Source: Desulfovibrio aminophilus (lineage in GTDB: Bacteria > Desulfobacterota > Desulfovibrionia > Desulfovibrionales > Desulfovibrionaceae). Taken from it: a stretch of 64,000 nt of DNA. The notes beneath the pieces are model-generated. The model saw only the letters and a list, made by a program, of their open reading frames with translations. It ran no database searches and was not told where the DNA came from. The position numbers and the translations under genes were made by a program. Below, piece by piece: positions 17,814 to 26,290 of the stretch (position 1 is the stretch's first letter; each line of letters opens with the position of its first letter). The DNA lies in assembly GCF_023660105.1 (NCBI RefSeq), contig NZ_JAMHGA010000023.1, forward strand, positions 1 through 64,000, given 5' to 3'.

Positions 17814-19148
17814 ATGGGTTTCAGCCTCAAGGACATCCTCCACGGCAACGCCCGCCAGTTCCTGCGCCTGGAGACCGATCCCGGCCTGGGCTGCACCGAA
17901 CCGGCGGCCATCGGACTCTGCGCCGCCACCGCCGCCGCCCTGCTCCCCCCGGGCTCGGCCATCGAGTCGGTGCGGGTGGAGACCGACCCGAACATCTACA
18001 AGAACGCCATGGGCGTCATCGTGCCCAACTCCGGCTCCGAGGCCGGGGTGGGCCTGGCGGCGGCCATGGGCGCGACCGCCGGGGACCCGGCGAAAAAGCT
18101 CCAGGTCTTCGCCGACGTGGCCCCCGAGGGCCTGGAGCGGGCCAAGGCCCTGCTCCGCGCGGGCAAGGTCCAGGCGGGCATCGCCCCGGATGTCCAGGGC
18201 CTGTTCGTCAAGGTCACGCTGACCTCCGGCGGCCACGAGGCCACGGCCACGGTGGCCGGACGCCATGACCGGGTGGTGGCCCGCGGCCTGGACGGCAAGG
18301 AGCTGGGCGGAGACAGCGCCTGCGACGGCGCCGGCGCGCCCGAGGGCAACCTGGAGGCGCTGGAGCAGTGGCTCCTGGGCCTGACCCTGGCGGAGCTGGT
18401 GGACCTGGTGGACGAGATGGACGCCTCGGACCTGAACTACATCCGCGAGGGCCTGGCCCTGAACGAGGCCCTGGTGGAGTACGGCCTGGCCCACGGGCCG
18501 GGCATCGGCGTGGGCCGCACCCAGCTCGGGCTCCTGCGCCAGGGCCTGCTCAAGAAGGACGTCTGCGTCTGGGCCGGAATCCGCACGGCCTCGGGCATCG
18601 ACTCGCGCATGGGCGGCGTGCCGCTGCCCGCCATGACCCTGGCGGGCTCGGGCAACCAGTGCATCGCCTCGGGCATCCCCGTGGCCACGGCCGTCGAGTT
18701 CGCCGCCGTGGAGGACAAGGACCTCATGCCCCGGGCGGTCATGCTCAGCTACCTCGTGACCTGCTCCATCAAGGCCGGAGTCGGCCGCCTCTCGGCCCTC
18801 TGCGGCAGCGGCGTGGCCGGTGGCGCGGGCGTGGCGGCGGCCACGGCCTACCTCTTCGGCGGCACGGTGGAGAAGATCGGCGGGGCGGTGAAGAACCACA
18901 TCGCCTGCGCCTGCCCGGTGGCCTGCGACGGAGCCAAGACGAGCTGCGCCCTGAAGGTCGGGGAGCTGGCCGCCTCGGCCGTGAAGAGCGGCCTCCTGGC
19001 CCTGGCCGGCTGCATCGTCCGGGGCACGGACGGCGTGGTGGACCCGAGCGCCGAGCAGACCATGCGCAACCTGGGGTTGGTGGCCCGCAAGGGCCTGACC
19101 GGGCTCGACCCGGTGATCCTGGACATCATGCTCAACAAGAAGCTCTAG
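17814..19148 (+). CDS. cyuA: L-cysteine desulfidase (CyuA/YhaM, UPF0597)
   Basis: 444 residues, the standard size for the L-cysteine desulfidase/serine dehydratase-alpha-like family, which splits cysteine to pyruvate, ammonia and sulfide using a [4Fe-4S] cluster. Candidate cluster cysteines lie in GLGCTEPAA (C27), GNQCIASG and the segment CACPVACDGAKTSC (about 364-379). The ATG at 17814 follows AGAGAGG with a 5-base gap; upstream residues in the same frame are not conserved-looking. The next gene, 9 bases downstream, is the matching transporter, as in the enterobacterial cyuAP operon. Confidence 0.88.
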   Translation: MGFSLKDILHGNARQFLRLETDPGLGCTEPAAIGLCAATAAALLPPGSAIESVRVETDPNIYKNAMGVIVPNSGSEAGVGLAAAMGATAGDPAKKLQVFADVAPEGLERAKALLRAGKVQAGIAPDVQGLFVKVTLTSGGHEATATVAGRHDRVVARGLDGKELGGDSACDGAGAPEGNLEALEQWLLGLTLAELVDLVDEMDASDLNYIREGLALNEALVEYGLAHGPGIGVGRTQLGLLRQGLLKKDVCVWAGIRTASGIDSRMGGVPLPAMTLAGSGNQCIASGIPVATAVEFAAVEDKDLMPRAVMLSYLVTCSIKAGVGRLSALCGSGVAGGAGVAAATAYLFGGTVEKIGGAVKNHIACACPVACDGAKTSCALKVGELAASAVKSGLLALAGCIVRGTDGVVDPSAEQTMRNLGLVARKGLTGLDPVILDIMLNKKL

Positions 19149-19157
19149 GGGAGCCGC

Positions 19158-20378
19158 ATGGCCGCGACCACCGGCAAGGCCTCCGTGCCGACCATGTCCC
19201 TGCTCGTCACGGGCAACCTCCTGGGCGCGGGCATCCTGGCCCTGCCCGTGAACCTGGGCCCGGCGGGCATGATCCCGGCCGCCGCGGGCATCGTCCTGGT
19301 CTGGGCCATCATGCTGGCCAGCGCCTGGATCCTGGTGGGCCAGGACGACCTCGTGCAGGGCGATTCCGGCGGCCTGCCCTCCTTCTTCGGCGCCAAGATG
19401 GGCCCGGCGGCCAAGTGGCTGGCCGTGGCGGCGGACCTGGTGGTGTTCTACGGCGTGCTCACGGCCTACCTCACCGGCACCACCACCATCCTCACCAACC
19501 TGTTCATCCTGCCCGTGTCCAAGCCCGTGGCCACCCTGGCCTACTTCGCCGTCGTGGCCGGGCTCACCGGCTTCGGCATGAGCCTGCTGCGGCGCTGCAA
19601 CACGGTCATCCTGATCTGCATGGGCCTGACCTTCTCGGCCCTGGTGGCCATGACCCTGGGCCACGTGGAGCCCGCCCGGGCCCTGCCCATGCGCTGGAGC
19701 TTCCTGCCCGCGGCCATGCCCGTGGCCCTGACGGCCTTCCTGTTCCACAACCTCATCCCGACCCTCTGCCGCGAGATGGGCGACCGCGGCGCGGCCCGCC
19801 GGGCCATCCTCTACGGCTCGCTCATCGGCCTGGCCATGAACCTGGCCTGGACCGGGGCCGTGTTCTGCTCCCTGCCCATGGAGGGCCCGGAGAGCATCTC
19901 CCTGCTCTGGGCCTACAAGGCCAACCTCCCGGCCACGGTGCCCCTGTCCCTGCTCCTGGACTCCAAGCTCTTCACGAACATCGGGCTGGTCTTCGCCATC
20001 CTGTCCATGAGCGCGGCCTTCCTGGCCAACGGCACGGCGCTCCAGGACTTCCTCCTGGACCTGACCAGCACCTGCCTGCGCACGCGCAGCAAGGTCCTCA
20101 TCTGGGCCCTGGCCTTCCTGCCGCCGCTGCTGGTCTCGATCTTCTACCCGGGCATCTTCCTGACGGCCATGAACCTGGTGGGCGGGGTGGGCATCTGCCT
20201 GCTCTTCGGCGTGCTGCCGGGCTTTCTCCTGCTGCGCGGGTCCAGGGGCCCCAAGCGGATTCTGGCCGTGGTCCTGCTGCTCCTGTTCGGCGCGGTGCTC
20301 GTGTTCGAGCTGGGCCAGGAGCTGGGCCTGACCCACATCCACCCGGACGTGGAGTACTGGGCGCAGTTCACGGGCTGA
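19158..20378 (+). CDS. cyuP: HAAAP-family amino acid transporter, CyuP-like
   Basis: 406-residue permease with about 11 helices, starting in MSLLVTGNLLGAGILALPVN, the TM1 signature of the hydroxy/aromatic amino acid permease family (TnaB, Mtr, TyrP, SdaC, CyuP). Because it is coupled to the cysteine desulfidase gene, cysteine or serine is more likely than an aromatic amino acid. The GGGGAG box overlaps the end of cyuA. No Lrp-type regulator (CyuR) is adjacent. A strong bidirectional terminator follows. Confidence 0.83.
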   Translation: MAATTGKASVPTMSLLVTGNLLGAGILALPVNLGPAGMIPAAAGIVLVWAIMLASAWILVGQDDLVQGDSGGLPSFFGAKMGPAAKWLAVAADLVVFYGVLTAYLTGTTTILTNLFILPVSKPVATLAYFAVVAGLTGFGMSLLRRCNTVILICMGLTFSALVAMTLGHVEPARALPMRWSFLPAAMPVALTAFLFHNLIPTLCREMGDRGAARRAILYGSLIGLAMNLAWTGAVFCSLPMEGPESISLLWAYKANLPATVPLSLLLDSKLFTNIGLVFAILSMSAAFLANGTALQDFLLDLTSTCLRTRSKVLIWALAFLPPLLVSIFYPGIFLTAMNLVGGVGICLLFGVLPGFLLLRGSRGPKRILAVVLLLLFGAVLVFELGQELGLTHIHPDVEYWAQFTG

Positions 20379-20391
20379 TCCCGCGCAACGC

Positions 20392-20438
20392 GGAAAAGGC
20401 CCCGGAACCCCACGACGGCGGGTTCCGGGGCCTTTTCC
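20392..20438. terminator. Bidirectional terminator between cyuP and hisC
   Basis: A perfect 19-bp inverted repeat (20392-20410 with 20420-20438) around a 9-base loop. The stem ends in AAAA/TTTT on each side, so it can stop transcription of cyuP on the + strand and of hisC on the - strand. Confidence 0.85.
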
Positions 20439-20455
20439 GTCTCCGACTCCAGGGC

Positions 20456-21568
20456 TCAGGCCCCGCGCAGCACCTCGGCCAGGACGGCGGCGAACTCCTC
20501 CATGACCGGGGCCAGCCCGAGGCTCACCCGGATCCAGTTGGGGAAGCGGAAGCCGGTCATGGTCCGCACCATGACGCCCCGGAGCATGAGCTTGCGGTAG
20601 AGCGCCGTGTCCGGGAACCGCGTGCGCAGCATGAGGAAATTGCCCTCCCCGCTGACGTGCTCCAGGCCCAGGTCCACGCAGGCGCGGCGCACGATCTCCC
20701 GGGCCCCGGCGACCATCTCGCGGGTGGCCCGCATGTGCCCGCCCCCGTCCTCCACGGCGGCCCGGGCCGCCTCCTGGCCCAGGGCGTTCACCGAGTAGAC
20801 CACGTGGGTCCGGCGGATGAGGTCCACCACCTCCGGCGCGCCGCAAAGATAGCCCACGCGCAGGGCCGCCAGGCCGTACATCTTGGAGAAGGTGCGGAAG
20901 ACCACCACGTTGGGGTGCCGCTCCAGAAGGTCCATGCCGTCCGGGAAGCCCGGGTCGTCCACGAACTCGCGGTAGGCCTCGTCCACCACCACCAGGGCCC
21001 GGCCGCCCACGGCGGCCAGGAAGCGCTCCATGCGCCCCTCGTCCCACCACGTCCCGGTGGGGTTGTTGGGGTTGCAGACGAAGAAGATCTTGGTCCGGCC
21101 GTCGGCGGCGGCCAGGAGCCCCTCGGGGTCGAAGCCCCAGTCCTTGAGCGGGGCCAGCCGGGCCTGGAAGCCCGAGAAGTCGGCCACCCACTCGTAGACC
21201 GCGAAGGTCTTGTCCGCGGTCACGATGTTGTCGCCCGGAGCGCAGAAGGCCTTGATCACGCTGGCGATGACCTCGCAGGAACCGTTGCCCACCAGGAAGC
21301 GGTCCGGGTCCTTGCCGAAGGCCCGGCCCAGGGCCTGGCGCAAAAGAAAGGAGTCGCCGCTGGGATAGATGGCCGCCCGGGCGGGCTCGAAGCCCTGGAT
21401 CACGGCCCGCGACGCGGGCGGCGGCCCCAGGGCGTTCTCGTTGTTGTTCAGCCGGTGCAGGTGCGTGACGCCGTACTGCCGCGCCAGGATCGAGTCGGGA
21501 CGGCTGGGAGTGTATGGCTGGAATCCCCGGACGTATTCCGGGGCCAGGTCAATGAGGCTGGGGGTCAT
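20456..21568 (-). CDS. hisC: Histidinol-phosphate aminotransferase
   Basis: 370-residue class I/II PLP aminotransferase. Motifs: RLNNNENALGPP near residue 39, NPNNPTG near 165 (cofactor/substrate binding) and FRTFSKMYGLAALRVGY around 215-230 with the Schiff-base lysine. It exchanges the amino group between glutamate and imidazole-acetol phosphate; some HisC-like enzymes act on aromatic amino acids. Its 5' end overlaps the stop of the upstream gene by 20 bases, so it is translated as the last member of a signalling operon rather than with other his genes, which is unusual. Confidence 0.85.
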   Translation of the reverse strand: MTPSLIDLAPEYVRGFQPYTPSRPDSILARQYGVTHLHRLNNNENALGPPPASRAVIQGFEPARAAIYPSGDSFLLRQALGRAFGKDPDRFLVGNGSCEVIASVIKAFCAPGDNIVTADKTFAVYEWVADFSGFQARLAPLKDWGFDPEGLLAAADGRTKIFFVCNPNNPTGTWWDEGRMERFLAAVGGRALVVVDEAYREFVDDPGFPDGMDLLERHPNVVVFRTFSKMYGLAALRVGYLCGAPEVVDLIRRTHVVYSVNALGQEAARAAVEDGGGHMRATREMVAGAREIVRRACVDLGLEHVSGEGNFLMLRTRFPDTALYRKLMLRGVMVRTMTGFRFPNWIRVSLGLAPVMEEFAAVLAEVLRGA

Positions 21569-22856
21569 GCTCGAAGACCGCCTCGTCGGACACGCCGGAA
21601 TGGGGCAGCAGCAGGCGGGGAGTGAACCCGGCCGAGAGCAGCGCCGGGGTCATGGCCGCCTGCCAGGGCCAGGCCAGGTCGAGATAGAAGAGGATGTCCG
21701 GGATGCCCTCCCGCCGCAGGGCCTCCACGTGGCGGCCGAGATTCTCGGCCAGATCCCGGCCGCCCAGCAGGGGCCGCAACACGGCCAGCCCCCGCCGCTG
21801 GTCCAGTTCCGTGGAGAGCAGGGAGTGCTCCCGCTCCAGGCCGTCGCCCGGGTCCGGGGGCAGGAGATCGCGCATGAAGGCCAAGCGGCCGTACTCCCGC
21901 TCCAGGAAGGGCCGCAGGTCGGGATGGGCCCAGACCGCCGCGCCCTCGTCCTCGCGCAGGGAGCGGAAGAAGGCGGCCTGCTCGGCCACCTCGCCTCCGG
22001 CCGTGAAGAACAGCGAACCCAGGGGTTCGAAGAACTCGGCGGGCAGGTCGGCGGTGGGCCGTTCGCTCACGGCGCAGAGCGCCTTGGTCCGCGCCACCCG
22101 GGCCAGGAAGCCCTCGGTGAGCATGACGGCGACCTCCCGGCCGTGCGCGGGGTCCAGGACGTAGGGCCCGGAAAAGAGCACGCCCTGTCCGCCCGGGGAG
22201 CGCCAGAGCAGGAGCCCGGCCGGGCGGCCGCCCGAGTCGGCCGCGGCCAGGGCCGAATAGAGACCCGCCTCGGCCATGTCCGCCAGCCGTCCGGGGTTGA
22301 AGAAACCCTTGGGGCAGAGCCGCGCGGGATAGCGACCGGCCGCGAGCATGGCCGCGTGACGCAGCATTTCGGCGGCCGGGTCCTCCACGAGCCGGAACGG
22401 CGGAGCCAGGCGGGGCGGCTCGCGCAGCGGATCGGCGGCCGGGTACTCGCGGTCCACCTCGGCGGCGAGCATGACGTCGTCCTTGCCCGAGAGGGTCAGG
22501 CGGCAGCGGTCCGTGAAGCGCGCGGCCAGCACGAGGCCCATCTCCCCGCCGTCCCCCGGGGCCACCCCTGCGGCGTAGTTCAGCGCGCGCAGGTCCAGGT
22601 GCTCGGCCCGGAAGCGGAACTCGGCCCGCGCGGCCGGTCCCAGCCGGCGCAGGGTCAGGCGCAGGGGCTCGTCCCGGCGCGCCTCGCGGCGCAGATATTC
22701 GAAGAACTCCTCCACGGCCAGGGCCAGCCGGGGCGCCCGGGCCTCGCTCAGGCCGAAGGCCCGCCCGGCGGCCTCGGCCGCGGCCACGGCCACGGAGAGG
22801 AAGCCCGCCTCGGGCGGCAGCTCCAGGGTGAGAATCCGTTCCATGGCGGTGCTCAC
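21549..22856 (-). CDS. ATPase-like domain fused to a GNAT-like domain (function unknown)
   Basis: 435 residues. The N-terminal 140 or so resemble the HATPase fold of anti-sigma kinases (RsbW type): ARAPRLALAVEEFFEYL aligns with the N-box of the preceding protein (KVELALEEALVNIF), and GGEMGLVLAARFTDRCRL with its G-box, but the key asparagine is replaced. The C-terminal half (about 170-435) looks like an acyltransferase or degenerate GNAT fold. GTG at 22856 follows AGGAG with a 6-base gap; an ATG lies four codons later. Placed directly after the SpoIIE phosphatase, it may be its partner. Domain names are my reading of short motifs. Confidence 0.6.
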   Translation of the reverse strand: MSTAMERILTLELPPEAGFLSVAVAAAEAAGRAFGLSEARAPRLALAVEEFFEYLRREARRDEPLRLTLRRLGPAARAEFRFRAEHLDLRALNYAAGVAPGDGGEMGLVLAARFTDRCRLTLSGKDDVMLAAEVDREYPAADPLREPPRLAPPFRLVEDPAAEMLRHAAMLAAGRYPARLCPKGFFNPGRLADMAEAGLYSALAAADSGGRPAGLLLWRSPGGQGVLFSGPYVLDPAHGREVAVMLTEGFLARVARTKALCAVSERPTADLPAEFFEPLGSLFFTAGGEVAEQAAFFRSLREDEGAAVWAHPDLRPFLEREYGRLAFMRDLLPPDPGDGLEREHSLLSTELDQRRGLAVLRPLLGGRDLAENLGRHVEALRREGIPDILFYLDLAWPWQAAMTPALLSAGFTPRLLLPHSGVSDEAVFEHDPQPH

Positions 22857-22867
22857 GGGCGTCTCCT

Positions 22868-25219
22868 TCAGCCGAAGGCCAGGACGAGCACGTTGGACCC
22901 GCCCCGGCGCTCGTAGCGCGCGTGCGAGGTCACGGTCTTGATGAAGAACACCCCGAGCCCGCCGGGCATGCGCTCGTCCAGCCCGGCGTCCAGGTCCGGC
23001 GCGGCGGCCTCGGACAGGGGGTCGTAGGCCCCGCCCCAGTCCGTGACGCTCAGGGCGAAGGCCCCGGGCTCGCCGGACAGGGGGCAGGCCACCTCCACCT
23101 CGCCCCGGCCCTCGGGGTAGGCGTAGTGGAAGATGTTCACCAGGGCCTCCTCCAGGGCCAGCTCCACCTTGGAGAGGGCCTCCGGGGGCAGGAGTCCGGC
23201 CGCGCGGGCGACCACGAAGGCGCGCAGCGGCTCCAGGCTCTCCATCCGGGCGGGCAGCCGCAGGGCTTGGGTGCCGCCGGTGAGGTCGCGCACCTCGCCG
23301 CCCTGGAAGCGCAGGGCCAGCATGGTGATGTCGTCGGACTGCTCGGCCCCGCCGGTGAAGGCGGCCACCGAGACGCCCACGGCGTCGATGACCTCCCGGG
23401 CGGGACGGCCGGAGAGCCCGGCCAGGGTCTGGAGCAGCCGATCCTCGCCGTAGAGCTCCTCGGCCCCGTTCATGGCCTCGGTGACGCCGTCGGTGTAGAC
23501 GAAGAGCGTGTCCCCGGGGTTCATGACGAAGCGTTCCGTGGTGTAGCGCATGCCGGGCATGGCCCCGGCCACGGGCTCGCGCAGCACGGGCAGGAAGGCC
23601 GTCGCGCCCCCGGCCCGGGTGAACACCGGCGGGTTGTGCCCGGCCGAGGCCCACTCCACCTCGCCGGTGCGGAAGTTCAGGACCGCGCAGAAGATGGTCA
23701 CGAACATGCAGGAGTCGTTTTCCTCGGCCAGGTCGTCGTTGACCTTGGAAAGGATCTCGCCCGGGGTGTGGACCTGGTCGGCCACGGCCTTCATGAGGGT
23801 CTTGGCCACGGCCATGAAGAACGCCGCCGGGACGCCCTTGCCCGAGACGTCGCCCACCAGGAAGCAGAAGCGGTCCTGGCCCAGGAGGAAGAAGTCGTAG
23901 AAGTCGCCGCCCACCTCGCGGGCCGGGACGATGCCCGCGAAGATGTCGAACTGGGTGTGCTCCGGGAAGGGCGGGAAGATCTTCGGCAGGATGCCCATCT
24001 GGATGTCGTGGGCGATGCGCAGCTCGCTCTCGATGCGCTCCTTGGCCGCCGTGGTGCGGGTCAGGTCGCGGATGTGCTCCTTGAGCGAGGCGGTCATGTT
24101 GCCGAAGGCCCGGGTCAGGTCGCGCACCTCGTCGTTGCGCTTGACCTCGGGCAAGGCCGCGTCCAGGTTCCCGGCCGCGATCTCCCCGGCGGCATGGGAG
24201 AGCCGCCGCAGGGGCTTGGTGATGGAGCCCGCGATGATCCCGGCCAGGGCGGCCAGGGCCAGGAAGCCCGCCACGCCCAGGCCCGTGGTCACGGCCGTCA
24301 TGAGCCGCACGTCGGCCAGCAGCTCGTCGCGGGGGTAGAATGCGCCCAGGGACCAGCCGCTGCTGGGCAGGGGGGCGTAGAAGAGGAATCCCGCGCGGCC
24401 GGAGGTGGGGCTCACGGCCTCCACGAAGCGCGAGCCGCCCCGGATCATGTCCCGGCCGATGGCCCGCAGCTGTTCGTCGTGCTTCTCCTCGGCCAGGGTG
24501 AAGATGGTCTCGTTGAGCACCAGGTTCAGGTCCGGGTGGGTCACGTAGACCCCGCTCTGGGAGACCAGGAAGGCGTAGCCGGTCTCCAGGACGCGGACCT
24601 CGGAGACGATCCGCCGCAGCCACTCCAGGGACACGTCCACCGTGACCACGCCGGTGAAGCGGCGCTCGCCCTCCGCCTCGCGCCAGAAGGGCACGGAATA
24701 GGTGGTCATGAGGATGTTGCCGCCGCCCTCGTCGTAATAGGGCTCGGTCCAGATCGGCCGCTTCAGCTCCCGGGGGAGCTGGTACCAGTCCTGGTAGAAA
24801 TAGCGGTAGGCGGCCCCGCCGAGCATGGTCTCGCGGACGTCGGCCCCGTCGCGGTAGAGATAGGGTGCGTAGTACAGGCTTTTGGCGTCGAAGGCGTAGG
24901 GCTCGAAGGCCACGGCCGTGGCGTAGACCTCGGGCGTGTCGGCCAGGATGCGGCGGCCCAGGCGCAGGATTTCCTGCTTGGACAGGGGCGCGTTCTCCAG
25001 GGCGTAGGCAGTGCTCCAGGGCACCTTCTGCAGGGTGGAGAGCACGGACTCGATGCGGTTCACCGTGGCCTGGGCCTGGTTGCGCGCGTTCTCCTCCACC
25101 TTGGCCAGGATGATGTCCCGGCAGACCTTGTAGGTGTAGGCCGAAACCCCGCCCAGGACAGCGGCCGCGCCGAGCAGCACGAGCAGGGCCAGCCGGGGGG
25201 CGATGCCGCCGAGTCTCAT
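22868..25219 (-). CDS. Cache-HAMP-SpoIIE phosphatase with C-terminal HATPase domain
   Basis: 783 residues. Order: TM helix (about 8-28), periplasmic double-Cache region (30-300), second TM (about 307-330), HAMP (SITKPLRRLSHAAGEIAAGN), linker helix, PP2C/SpoIIE phosphatase (about 420-635; REVGGDFYDFF and GDVSGKGVPAAFFMA carry the metal aspartates), and a C-terminal RsbW-like ATPase (about 650-783; ALEEALVNIFHYAYP). This is a transmembrane sensor that would dephosphorylate an anti-anti-sigma-like protein and also carry an anti-sigma-like kinase domain. The start overlaps the binding-protein gene (ATGA). Confidence 0.88.
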   Translation of the reverse strand: MRLGGIAPRLALLVLLGAAAVLGGVSAYTYKVCRDIILAKVEENARNQAQATVNRIESVLSTLQKVPWSTAYALENAPLSKQEILRLGRRILADTPEVYATAVAFEPYAFDAKSLYYAPYLYRDGADVRETMLGGAAYRYFYQDWYQLPRELKRPIWTEPYYDEGGGNILMTTYSVPFWREAEGERRFTGVVTVDVSLEWLRRIVSEVRVLETGYAFLVSQSGVYVTHPDLNLVLNETIFTLAEEKHDEQLRAIGRDMIRGGSRFVEAVSPTSGRAGFLFYAPLPSSGWSLGAFYPRDELLADVRLMTAVTTGLGVAGFLALAALAGIIAGSITKPLRRLSHAAGEIAAGNLDAALPEVKRNDEVRDLTRAFGNMTASLKEHIRDLTRTTAAKERIESELRIAHDIQMGILPKIFPPFPEHTQFDIFAGIVPAREVGGDFYDFFLLGQDRFCFLVGDVSGKGVPAAFFMAVAKTLMKAVADQVHTPGEILSKVNDDLAEENDSCMFVTIFCAVLNFRTGEVEWASAGHNPPVFTRAGGATAFLPVLREPVAGAMPGMRYTTERFVMNPGDTLFVYTDGVTEAMNGAEELYGEDRLLQTLAGLSGRPAREVIDAVGVSVAAFTGGAEQSDDITMLALRFQGGEVRDLTGGTQALRLPARMESLEPLRAFVVARAAGLLPPEALSKVELALEEALVNIFHYAYPEGRGEVEVACPLSGEPGAFALSVTDWGGAYDPLSEAAAPDLDAGLDERMPGGLGVFFIKTVTSHARYERRGGSNVLVLAFG

Positions 25220-26226
25220 GGCGTGGCCTCCCGCGCGAAGCGCTCATAGGTGGGTGCGAAGGGGATATGGCCCTGCTCCAGGAGCGCCGAGGCCATGCGC
25301 TGGTAACCCAGCCGGTCCAGCCTGCCCATTCGGGACAGGCCGTCGTCCCGGCGGTTCCCGGCGGGCATGACGATGTCGCGCATGCGCGCGAGCATCCAGC
25401 GCTGGTGCGCGCGGCAGGCCGGAATCCGGGCCTCGCGCATGTGCGCGAGCACGATGTCCAGGGCCTCCTCGGGGTTGTCGAAGGCGTAGCGCCAGCCCCG
25501 CAGGGTGGCCGCGACCACGGCCCGGCACATCTCCGGGTCCTCGTCCCAGGTGGTCTGCAGGCAGTAGATGCCGTCTTCCGGGAAATTCAGCTCGTAGTCC
25601 GCGAAGGAGAACACCGTCAGCTCCGAAGGGTCCAGCCCGGAGGCCAGGAGCGTGTGGTATTCGTTGTACCACATGGCCGAGAGGGCGGTCACGCCGCCGC
25701 GCAGGAAGAGGTTCACGGTGCCGCCCTGGGGCGCCAGCTCGGGGGCGATGCCCAGGCGCTGGAACAGGGCCTGGGGCTGGAGCTGGAACTCGTTGTCCCA
25801 GAGGCTCACGCGTTTGCCGTCCAGGTCGCGGGGCGAGGTGATGCCGGAGTCCTTGCGGGCCACGATCATGAGCGCCGAACGCTGGACGATCTGGGCCAGA
25901 TGCACGATGGGCATGCCCTCGGCGCGGCGCTGGATGCCGGTGGCCAGGAACATGGTGGCGAACTCCACCTCGCCCTCGGCCAGTTCGCGCGACGCCAGGG
26001 TGTCCGGGCCCCCGGCCCGGATCTCCAGGTCCACCCCGGCCTCGCGGTAGAAGCCCTTTTCCCGGGCCACGTAATAGCCCGCGAACTGGGCCTGGGGCAG
26101 CCATTGCAGGAGCAGCGTGGCCTGCTTCAGGGCCAGCGCGCGGCCCGGCAGGCAGAGAACCAGGGCCAGGGCCAGCAGCGCGGCCGGACCGGAGAACCGG
26201 CGTCTGTGCGTGGAATCGTTCAGCAT
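25216..26226 (-). CDS. NMT1/ThiY-like periplasmic substrate-binding protein
   Basis: 336 residues with an N-terminal signal/anchor (about 12-32, LLALALVLCLPGRALA). The mature start KQATLLLQWLPQAQFAGYYVAREKGFYREAG is the NMT1/THI5-like signature, a type II binding fold that binds thiamine precursors, taurine-type sulfonates or similar ligands. There is no ABC permease or ATPase gene nearby. Instead its stop overlaps the start of the SpoIIE sensor, so I infer that it presents ligand to that receptor's Cache domain. Confidence 0.8.
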   Translation of the reverse strand: MLNDSTHRRRFSGPAALLALALVLCLPGRALALKQATLLLQWLPQAQFAGYYVAREKGFYREAGVDLEIRAGGPDTLASRELAEGEVEFATMFLATGIQRRAEGMPIVHLAQIVQRSALMIVARKDSGITSPRDLDGKRVSLWDNEFQLQPQALFQRLGIAPELAPQGGTVNLFLRGGVTALSAMWYNEYHTLLASGLDPSELTVFSFADYELNFPEDGIYCLQTTWDEDPEMCRAVVAATLRGWRYAFDNPEEALDIVLAHMREARIPACRAHQRWMLARMRDIVMPAGNRRDDGLSRMGRLDRLGYQRMASALLEQGHIPFAPTYERFAREATP

Positions 26227-26290
26227 CCTGCCCGTCTTCGTACACGCAAGGGGCGTGTGCTGTCCACAGAGGCCGCGCGTTCTCCGGGGA

